From Chaenocephalus aceratus (lineage: Eukaryota > Chordata > Actinopteri > Perciformes > Channichthyidae): 64,000 nt of DNA. This document shows, in pieces, positions 54,843 through 64,000 of the stretch; the first letter of the stretch is position 1; each line of letters opens with the position of its first letter. A model generated the notes under the pieces. That model saw nothing but the letters and a program-made list of their open reading frames with translations, was not told where the DNA came from and searched no databases. The position numbers and the translations under genes are program-made. Where the stretch lies: assembly GCA_023974075.1 (NCBI GenBank), contig CM043798.1, forward strand, positions 18,714,941 to 18,778,940. Direction: 5' to 3'.

Positions 54843-56131
54843 CTTTGAGCCCAACATGAATTTATGGATACAGCTCTCAACACTCAGATGAAAGGGAGCT
54901 GTATACTTTTCAATAATCCAAACATCTTTAGAATATGATCACAACAAATCATTTAAACTTGTTTATTCTTATCTTATGTTACCTAGTTAGCATTCTTTCT
55001 TTTTATTTATGCATATTTGACTAATCACTCCCCTTTTAAACTTTTTACTGTCCTATAGTACACATTGGAATGATTTCTTACTTTATTTTGTACAACTTTA
55101 TTAAATAGATAAAGGTGTGCTCTCTCTCTTGCTCTCTCGCTCTCTCGCTCCACATTGCTTTTCTTCCCGACTGCAACGCTGTTGTGTGTGTCTGTGAGAG
55201 CGTTTCACACGTGTGTATGAGAGATGTTTACCAGTGGCGAGCCTGTCTCTGAGGGCCTAAGATATTCTACAAAATAATATTTAAAAACATTAAAACAAAT
55301 TATATTTTTCTTTATATATTTTTTTTAAATATGTTTTTAGTAATATTTGTCAATAGTTTTACCAAAAATAACTTGATTAAATTGTATTTAAAATAACATT
55401 TCCAAAGAAATAAATCCTTTGAATCTGCCTATTCAGTTTCTGTTTGAATGTGAAGGGTTAAATGAAAGAAGCTCCTCTCTGTGAGTCTGTGAAGACAGGA
55501 GCTGATTGGACGTCCAGCTATGAATTCACAGAGGGCCAGCTATAGTAACTGAACGAGAGTAATGTCAAATGACAGTACAATTGACCAATCATATCTTCCC
55601 TCTAAATGGGTGGGCTTTATTATCGCGGACTTTATGACAAGTTCCGCCCGCTGTGAAACGTTTCTTGTTTCCATAGCAACAACAACTGTCAACAGCGTAA
55701 ACTTGCCTTCAAAATAAAAGCATGCCAAATTACACTCAAGACATACAACTGCAACGAAAGTATCAAACACAATGCAATATCCTTTTCAATTTCAAAGAAC
55801 ACAAATTGGGTTATCTACAGGTGTTGTTTTGTGTGGGAGAGGGTCGCTTTTCATTGATACGTTTTGCACCCCGGGCGGGGCGTTGTTTTGATATTCCACC
55901 AGTGTATAAATAATAAATAAATGTGAAAAAAAAAATGTTTTTTTTTTAAATAATTTTTTTTTTTCGCGACCCACCTATCACATCTCTGCGCGCCCCACCA
56001 GTGGGGTGCGCCCCACACTTTGAGAAACGCTGGTCTAAGGACAGAGGGTGTCATATTGTCATACTGATATTCTGTACAAACTGTGAAGTCCAAATGTGTA
56101 ACATTTGTGATATTGGGCTATATAGATAAAC

Positions 56132-56132
<1 letters not shown>

Positions 56133-56192
<60 letters not shown>
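56133..56192. repeat. (ATTG)n microsatellite
   Basis: About 15 GATT units, preceded by TGATATTGGGCTATATAGAT, which resembles the 3' tail of common fish LINE/SINE repeats. Confidence 0.95.
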
Positions 56193-56193
<1 letters not shown>

Positions 56194-56234
56194 AGTATAT
56201 AAAACCATGCTTGTATCTATACAACCTATAGAAA

Positions 56235-56480
56235 TGCAAAACGTTGTAAACGTTTTAAATATTGAAGTTAAAAGCATCAATCTGGTGCACTTTGAGAGCA
56301 ACTTTAAGAGATCTACTATACATCTCTCAACACCCATATAAAACAGAACTGTCAACAGATTTTCTATTTCTTTATAGATATTTTACAAATCACTCCCCAT
56401 TTAAAACAAACCGTTTGAGACCCACTGAGATAACTACACTAAAGTTAACTATCTAAACACTGAGAGTCCTTTACTTCACC
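56235..56480. repeat. Diverged paralogue of 54500-55040 lacking the MITE
   Basis: TTGAAGTTAAAAGCATCAATCTGGTGCACTTTGAGAG continues directly into sequence like that beyond the MITE (CATCTCTCAACACCCATATA versus CAGCTCTCAACACTCAGATG). It therefore represents the pre-insertion arrangement in an older copy. Confidence 0.65.
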
Positions 56481-56587
56481 TGAACTGAGGTTATCTGAGA
56501 CTCTCAGTCTGACAGGAGAGAGTTCTTCCTCCACCTTGTTGTTGAAAAAGCTCCTTATATCCGTTAGCTTAGCTAGCTAGCACCAGC

Positions 56588-57810
56588 CAGGGGTCGGCAA
56601 CCCGCGGCCCACGGGCCACATGCGGCCCTATAAGCCCTCTGCTCTGGCTCCCTTGAGCTTAGACAAAAATAAGAAGGAAATAAAAGTATTTGTAGGACTA
56701 TTTATATTTTGTTGCATGGTTTAAAATGTTTCGTATCTTGTATTTTGAGGTGATACTGTGACACATAAATAAAAAACAAAACGGTTTTAATTAGGTCAAC
56801 TAAAATATGCGTCACATCCTGCTACTGTCCCGCGCGAGCACCTTTTCATGGAGGTGAATAACCTGACCCCCGGCTCGATGAGCAAACTATGGATAAATCA
56901 AAGAAAAGTACCGGAGGAACACAGGATTTAATTCTGTGTGGACAGAGTTATATGCTTTCACAGCAAACGATGCTGGTTTACCGGTAGGCCTATGTTTGAT
57001 ATGTAGAGAGAAGTTGTCAACGGTGGTGCAGCCTTTACGTATCGAGGAACAACAAGGGAGAGGAAGACAGCTGACGATCAATGGGGTATGTAATTTATTT
57101 CAGAAAACACTTTTTGTTATATTCCATGGAATGCTCTTAACGTACCGATAGCGATGCAAATATGAAATGCTTTGACAATAAATACATACAAAAATTAATC
57201 TCTGGAAGCCGTAGCGCTGTAAAAAGCACGACCAATCATCTGAGCCGGCCCGGCTAAAGTAACTGGATGGCCTACCTGCCTGTCAGCCTTCCATCTGTGC
57301 ACAAACTTATCTCGTGCCCTCATTGGTCATGTGCGCGTTCGTGTGTGTTGGAGGAGGGACTCTGTAAGAAAGTCTGAAGGAAGAGGCATATTTTTTCCGG
57401 TTGTGTACTTTCAAATTCTAGCGCACTCGAGCTGGTTTCTCCATTCTTACCTACCCTACCTTTAACTCTTTTTAGGGTGCAGCTATATGTTTTATTTATT
57501 TCAAAGTGGGCCCATTTTAATAATATTTGTTTTCCCTTCAAATGTGCAGAGGACTCCCCCAAGTGCTGTGTTTAATTTATTTTAAAGTAGGCCTGTGTAT
57601 TATTTTTAATTCTCCTTATAAGATGTTTCTTATTAGAGGTTAACAGTTTTATATCATGTAATACATAGCCTAATAAATGCTAAAAAACTGTAGTTTTTGT
57701 CTGATATAACAATACAAAACTATGAAATATGTTTTGCGGCTCCAGACAAAAACATTTTTTGGAAAAAGGAGCAAAATGGCTCTTTTGGTCAAAAAGGTTG
57801 CAGACCCCTG
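56588..57810 (+). mobile_element. hAT element with broken transposase N-terminus
   Basis: Ends CAGGGGTCGGCAACCCGCGG and AGGTTGCAGACCCCTG are hAT-type inverted repeats. Flanks GCACCAGC and GCACCAGG give an 8-bp duplication with one mismatch. The interior keeps a BED-finger-like N-terminus but no dimerisation or RNase-H domain. Confidence 0.78.
56889..57085 (+). pseudogene. BED-finger hAT transposase fragment
   Basis: The start MDKSKKSTGG lies in one frame and FNSVWTELYAFTANDAG, then GLCLICREKLSTV in another. The pattern matches the W-x-x-x-Y-x-F...C-L-I-C opening of BED-type zinc fingers in hAT transposases and GTF2IRD2/ZBED-like proteins. A frameshift near 56905-56920 and loss of the rest make it non-functional. 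Confidence 0.6.
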
Positions 57811-58771
57811 CACCAGGCTAACCACAACGATCTCCGGTAGATACCCACCCACGCACACAAAATGGCTCGTGCCACACACACACAGAGAAGAGCTTGAATG
57901 AAACACAGAGACCCAGAAGTAAGCTTCTTGTACTCACAAGGCCTATTATGTGCAGAATCCCTCTCGCTTTCAGGTGATTTTGATTGAATGTCCACACGTG
58001 GACGTTTAAGGACTAAAAAACGATCAATTTTTCACTTTGTTGTTACCAAATAATTTGGTGCTCAAGCTAACAGGAAGTCACTCAAGTGTCACAAAGTAAT
58101 TTAGCCTATGGGTAGGTCAAAAATCTAATGGGTGCTGACCATTGGCCTAATCATATCACCTGTGTTGGCTTTATGTTTTTGGTAAAAAATGTGTTTGTTT
58201 CACATTTGCATTGTGGTAATCAATAATTTTTCAAATTTTATTTAATAAAAATAATAATTATAATCTTCGAAAAATATATATATTTTTTTCTTTCTTCGGG
58301 GTGCTTAGGGGGTGCTTTGGCAATCCTGGGGGGTGCTTCAGCCGCCCCTGATGGGAGGAAACATTATATGCATGGTATTATTTTCACATATTTCTCTCCA
58401 TTCTTCCTTCTGCCGACGGTGTCGCAGTTTCTCGTCTCTCCTGTTTTTGTGCGTACCGAGTACGCATGGGTCAGAGTTTGCGTGGAGGACCGCACATTTT
58501 CCCGTCAAGTTGTTTTTTTATAAATCGCAAAGATTGCTTAGAAACTGGAGTGCGCCATCTTTTTCAGCATACGCAACGTTTATAAATGAGGCCCCAGGTG
58601 GGATTTTAGGGGCCCATTTTGACTACCTGGGTTGGTAGTCAGTCATGCCTTGTGTACAAATTGCCATTTTGAAATGTTTATTCTCCTCATCTACAAAACA
58701 AGATTGGGTTTTCAAAAGTAATTTGAACAAGCCTACTCATCATGGACAAAAGGCTGTGAAGAGGAAACAAT
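57811..58771. other. Non-coding interval
   Basis: Contains the GAGGCCCC-type repeat (about 58440-58598) and AT-rich sequence; no gene supported. Confidence 0.5.
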
Positions 58772-61700
58772 GGCCGTGTCTCAATTCAGGGGCTGCACCC
58801 TTCGGAGTACGCGGTCCACGGAGGACCCAGCCCACGTTGGCTGGACCGAGCGGCCTACGAAATGAGATGGTCCAGCCTACGGAGGGCTTCGTATTTAAGT
58901 CACGTGATACGCGCTGTTCGGTAGCGCTGCTCCAGCAGTAGAGATGGGTGAGTCCTGATTCATCCGGATCATTAACCCGGATCCTATGTGCTGGTCGTGA
59001 CGAGTCTCCCCTCTCGATTAACCCGAGTCCTTTGAGTCCTACATCTGGTGATGTACCAACCCAGTCTCATGGCATTTCGTGATCACCAACACGATTTTTA
59101 ATCTATTGATTCGTGTTCACCAACACGATTTTCCCCTTTTTTTTTTTCGTGTTGCACAGCACGATTTTAAAAGCAATGTATTTCTACTGGTAATGTGTTT
59201 CGTGCCTGTAGCACGTCTTTTTCTCTCCGGTCGGGTCGTGGAAGACCGGAAGCTGTGTGGTTCATAAAAACATGTTCTTACTCAATATCAAGCCACAATT
59301 ATTGCTTTTATTTTAAATCGTATAATTTCGGACTTTTGTTGCCGTCTGTGAGGAAAATAAATGGGGCTCAGAGCCTCAGAATACTGAAATCTGTATTTTT
59401 AAATCTTTTTTTCCTTCTAATTTGTTATTCTTTTCAAAATAACTCACCAATAACACACAATTATCCTTGCTTTTATTTATTGGTTGAATTCCATAATCTC
59501 GGGCTTTTTTGGCGTCCGTCAGGAACTGAATTTCAAAATAAAAATAACCGGAAACAGACGTAGGCCTATAAGGGACATTTCGAGCATCATTGCGATTGTC
59601 AACATTTCTGAGTTTGGGATGGCCGAAGACACTACACTACCCATAATCCCCAGCTATCATTTAGGACTACTGTCCCCATGATTAATCTTCAAGCTCTGGG
59701 ATTGGATGTTGGAGTGGCAGTGCGCCAAGTTTATGCCGAGCGTCAAACAGCTGTTTGAAATGGAACGAAACCACACCAGACTATCCAAAACTGGAATCGA
59801 ACGCCCCCCCAGAACTACACATGCTGGCTATTGTATTTCGCAAAATGTTCTATGGGACGTCTCTACTGAACGTTTTCATTTTTCCCACAATTGGAAGTTG
59901 CCAGTATTAAACACATTGGTGTTATCAAATGTAAAACATATAATTAATAAATGGGTGAAAATCGCTTGTGTCCATAATGCGCAGCATTAATATATACCCA
60001 CATGACAGCTAATTGTTACTTCGTAATTCTACTCAACTACAATTCAGAGGTTAACCTGGTATTTTTACTCCACTACACTTATTTGAGTTACTTTGCATAT
60101 TCTGATTAATGATGTGAAATATAAACAACCCTTAAATCAGACTTTAGTTACACCTGAGTAAAATTCAGGTAAGGTGATTGTCAAGTGCCAACAATCAGGA
60201 GAGATATTTGATAGTTGGTGCTTGAGAAGACTAAACATGTATCTGCAATTGACATGAATGGAAACGAGTAATAACGTATATTCATTACTCGTTATTCTCT
60301 ACTAATAGTTAATTAAAGACTGTATATTATGGCTATTTTGCACATCCCTTTCAAGATTTCAAGATTTTCAAAGGTTTATTGACATATCATATACACAACT
60401 GCGGTGTAGTTATGCAATGAATGAAACACTTGGGTCACAGGTTCCTCAACAGTGCATTACAAGACATCTATCAATATGTGTGTACCTCCACCATTAAACT
60501 GTCATATTCTGCACATTTCTTATTCTATCTACATACATAAGAGTATAATTCATATGTATAATATCAGTTAAAATAAGTGCTTCAACATAGTTAACATTGC
60601 AGGAAAGCAATATATTAGACGTTAAGTACTTTGTCAGGCTTAATATTTATCTGTACTGTAGATAGATACCCCCAAAGTTTTTTTCTTATTTGAAAGAAGA
60701 CCTTAAGCTGTTATTTAATGTTTAAATAAAGGTTAATTCGTTTTTCTGTTTTGCACCTCCTCCTATTAATATCTTTGTACATCCTGCACTAAACTGTTTT
60801 ATTGTAGAGATCACTTATAGTATCTTCTTGATTTTTTATATTCTATATTTCTATCACAGACCTTCTACTTTCCCCCTATGAAAGTATGTACTCTTAATAT
60901 TTTTTTAATTAAATAATATTTGATTAAAAAAATATTAAGAGTACATTATTGTTTTTATGTGTTATATTATAACACATAAAAACAATAATTCAATAACGTG
61001 CTTTAACCACTAGGCGGTGCACACAAGGTACACACAGCCATAATAACTTTGTATTATTAGTGTAGGACACTTATGTATGTACAACATCTGAAGATGTGTA
61101 GTTTTATTCATGCTTTCACATAATTTTACAGCATATTGCTATACTATTTCAGACTCAGTATTTACATTCTTACAGTACATTCAAAGAAAATCAGTAATAT
61201 CTTTAAAAACTACAAGTCCTTTTATATCAGCTGTGCACCGTTATGGTGTAAATATAACCTATCTATGAATTAGATCAAATGTAAAAGTCAGCCGAATTAG
61301 TGTTGATACTGCAAGGAGACGTATTGTGTGAAGAGAAATTGAAGATGTTGTTTAATTGTTGATATATTTATGATCCACGTCAAGTATTCGGTTTCGGCAG
61401 CATTTCTTCAGTTTTTCCAAAGGTTTTCTTATCAGGGCTCTATAAATAAAGAGCTACGGCAGATCTGTAATATGTAATGCAGCTGAACCGTGTATTACAA
61501 TGCCGTTATGTGATTACTTTCCAAGAGAAAGCAAGAGCACTCGGAATTAAGTATTATTTTATTATTTTAAAATGTTTTTTCCGGATTTCATATAATATAA
61601 ACACCAAATCCCAGCATGCATTGCGGCTAAAACATCCAATCAGCGAGCTTAAACCATAGCTGAGTATCTTGGGTAATCGCTCGAAATGCCTACGTCTGTT

Positions 61701-63061
61701 TCTGGTTATTTTTATTTTGAAATTCAGTTCCTGACGGACGCCAAAAAAGCCTGAAATTATGGAATTAAACCAATAAATAAAAGCAAGGATAAGTGTGTGT
61801 TATTGGTGAGTAAATAACAGTGTGTTATTTTGAAAAGAATAACAAATTAGAAGGAACAAAATATTTAAAAAATACAGATTTCAGTATCCTGAGGCTCTGA
61901 GCCCCATTTATTTTCCTCACAGACAGCAACAAAAGTCAGAAATTATAGGATTTAAAATAAAAGCAATAATTGTGGCTTGATATTGAGTAAGAACATGTTT
62001 TTATGAACCACACAGCTTCCGGTCTTCCACGACCCGACCGGAGAAAAAGACGTGCTGCAGGCACGAAACACATTACCAGTAGAAATACATTACTTTTAAA
62101 ATCGTGCTGTGCAACACGAAACAAAGGGGGAAATCGTGTTGGTGAACACGAATCAATAGATTAAAAATCGTGTTGGTGAACACGAAATGCCATGAGACTG
62201 GGTTGGATGTACACATTAAAATTGTGTCACTCGCTACTCTCCTTATAACATGTAACATCACATTACAACGTACCCCAGTCCTTCTGCCTAGCCTTTAGCG
62301 AGTAGGATAGCTGCCAGAAGTTATCCTTTGGCTCAGGGGAGTGGACGCGGATCAGTGAAACTTCCTGCAGACTCGTGCGGACTCAGAGCCGTAACCGTAG
62401 CAGATCCAGAGATCCAGACTCGTCATGCACGAGCATAGCCGTGGCTTTCAAAATAGGCTTTTGTTTTAGCCCTACCTCAAATCAGCATGAGCTGAATACA
62501 AAGGTTGTAATGTTGTCCCAAAGTTTAATAAACAGTAAAACATTGCAAAATGTCAGAGAAATAAATAAAGCTACAGTACGTCAGGATAGCATTTTATAAA
62601 TCCCACCGTACTGTAGGTTATACAGGTCTTAATGTTTTCACTTTGGTCTATTTATAGATGTAATATAAAGTATAACTTATCTATAACAAAGCCAAGATCT
62701 CTGTATGACTTTAGTAAACTTCTGAATTGAATTAAAAATAAGTGTAAGTTTAACAGTGCAGTACGTCCAGCTAGCTAGTTAGCGTCACTAACGTCACGTA
62801 TTTATCCGTATTATTTAACGAAAATGTACGTTTTAATGCCCCTTGGGTTTGACGTGTGTGACGTTAGTTAATTTAAAGTAAGTTAAAACCCAATATTCAC
62901 ATTTATATGTGATTCCTTCCGCTTGCTGCTGCTTTTAAATCCACTCTGCTGGGGAGACCGGAGTGCCATTTCATTTGAAAAAAACTCACTCTTCCCTGCG
63001 CGCATTGCACCCTGGGCAAATGCAGCCTCCGAAGGGTGCGCCCCTGAATTGAGACACGGCC
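58772..63061. mobile_element. TIR element containing a nested foldback element
   Basis: Ends GGCCGTGTCTCAATTCAGGG and CCCCTGAATTGAGACACGGCC are inverted repeats, flanked by AAT on both sides (58769-58771, 63062-63064). After removing 59057-62205 about 1.1 kb of non-coding sequence remains. Subterminal CCTTCGGAG / CTCCGAAGG blocks are also inverted. Confidence 0.75.
59057..62205. mobile_element. Foldback element, 7-bp duplication (copy 2)
   Basis: Same family and organisation as 27733-30760: CAACCCAGTCTCATGGCATT ends, ~0.5-kb inverted arms and a shared AT-rich interior. The perfect duplication is GATGTAC at 59050-59056 and 62206-62212. Unlike copy 1 it has an extra pair of perfect hairpins at about 60888-60990. 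Confidence 0.87.
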
Positions 63062-63064
63062 AAT

Positions 63065-64000
63065 ATGTATCCTGTGGAAAGGACCTCTCGACTAAAGGCC
63101 TGCTAAAAGAGGACAGCAATACACTTTAAGGTTTTCTTATTTGGTGTCAGGGATACAAAGAGCAGGATGAGTCTCTCATGACTTTAGGCGCTTTCACACT
63201 AAGTCAAAATCATGCATCAACATGCATTCACAAAACAAAACATAACATAACCTTAAGTAAAACAGGTAATGAAACCTGTTATCATGTTTGTGGACTTCAT
63301 CAGTTTCCCTTTCAAACTCTGCAAGTAATAATAATCGCACAGATTTATGGAAAGAAAAAAGTCAGATAGAAGCTATTAAAGCTAGAGTAAATTGGACAAT
63401 AGATAACAGATTGAAGTGGCATGGGATGAGCAGATGGGCAGATCACTAAGCAGAAGTGATGAGAAGAGAGATAATAATGGACAGCAGAGAAAATGTAATT
63501 TGGGCAGAGGAAGAGAGGGGGATGAAAAGGTGATAATCCTCACCATCATCCATCCCTTTGTCCAGGTTTTGGCAAGGCTTTACAAGTAATTCAAGTTCAG
63601 AACTCTTTGCAGCACGATGTGTGGTAAATAAGATATGATGCAATCATAAGACGGATATATGCAATCCTCCTTACTTATGAAAAGCATATAGATGGGATTC
63701 ATTGATCACAACTTGTTCACAGTTGTACTTATTTAATTAGAACATGAAACACCCTTATCTTTCTTCGTTGTGTCTATTTGTGTAGTGCTTTTTTTGTTTG
63801 GCTGTTTGGCAGTTTTAAATGAAAATAGCCACTACTAACTAAGAATGGCCAGTGAAATAGTCAAATAGTAGGGAAATGAATAAGGATGAATGCAAGCAAT
63901 ACAAAGAGTAGATGATAGTGCTCTAATTGAAAAGGACAAAGAACCAGACAAAGACCGGTTGAGATTAAAGACGCAGCAAGAATGTAAAAAGAAGAGGAAG
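63065..64000. other. Non-coding interval, nothing recognised
   Basis: AT-rich sequence without repeats of the families above; short ORFs show no motif. Confidence 0.5.

Larger units (their letters stand above)
46344..56032 (-). repeat. Right arm of giant palindrome
   Basis: Reverse complement of 37927-45245 with an extra 51438-54086 block. Differences seen include a stop codon in gene 4, a short AT-rich indel at about 51127 versus 40440-40465, and single substitutions, so it is not a trivial copy of the left arm. Confidence 0.95.

Noticed and set aside
37927..56032. Palindrome as a pure assembly artefact
   Set aside because: The arms differ by substitutions, indels, a stop codon and separate inserts, which a duplicated contig or hairpin read would not show. 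Long-read confirmation would still settle it.

Overview
This window looks like ray-finned fish (teleost) nuclear DNA. It has long AT-rich non-coding stretches, GT-AG introns, CA/TG and GATT microsatellites, and dense layers of typical fish transposable elements (hAT, PIF/Harbinger-like, P-like, CACTA/CMC, foldback, Gypsy-type LTR and LINE remnants). No ordinary conserved host gene is complete here. The coding capacity belongs to mobile elements, to THAP and SGNH gene fragments, and to a small virus-like gene cluster.

Bases 1-13,340 hold a hAT MITE with an 8-bp duplication (49-928), a foldback element (2708-5044), and a nested block (about 5497-10653). That block contains a deletion derivative of a P-like THAP element (5524-7231), a 0.59-kb palindrome (7240-7827) and two other terminal-inverted-repeat elements.

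Bases 13,342-31,837 are a single nest. A Gypsy-type LTR retrotransposon (minus strand, internally deleted) has a P-like THAP element in its 5' LTR (16923-31733, duplication GGTATCCT). That P element carries two TAA-flanked MITEs side by side, a 3-kb foldback element with a 7-bp duplication, and a MITE close to its right end. One of the TAA MITEs is split by a 7.3-kb CACTA/CMC-type transposon encoding a multi-exon accessory gene and a 759-residue transposase, and this transposon carries another TAA MITE. Insertion order can be read from the duplications.

Bases 33,240-37,714 hold more repeats, a frameshifted SGNH-hydrolase pseudogene, and the 3' exon of a THAP gene on the minus strand.

Bases 37,927-56,032 form a giant palindrome (arms about 7.3 kb, spacer about 1.1 kb, centre near 45,795). 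Each arm carries a compact, apparently intron-free, virus-like gene set: a two-domain possibly PC4-like protein, two paralogous Cys/His (putative zinc-binding) proteins, a short M-D-x-R-K leader ORF, and a helical, possibly Bcl-2-like protein. A lysine/arginine-rich protein sits in the spacer. The genes share a repeated leader/promoter module, and the first gene is preceded by an array of ETS/GABP plus GC-box motifs with 22-bp spacing. The palindrome extends into ordinary transposon sequence and includes a hAT MITE with the same 8-bp duplication in both arms, so the inverted duplication happened in the fish genome after integration. The right arm carries an extra 2.6 kb with THAP exons 1-2. 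Their missing third exon seems to lie in opposite orientation just outside the left arm, as expected if the palindrome interior has flipped.

Bases 56,033-64,000 hold a GATT microsatellite, a hAT element with a broken BED-finger ORF, and a TIR element (58772-63061) containing a second copy of the 7-bp-duplication foldback element. All names rest on motif recognition by eye. Family assignments of the virus-like genes are tentative.
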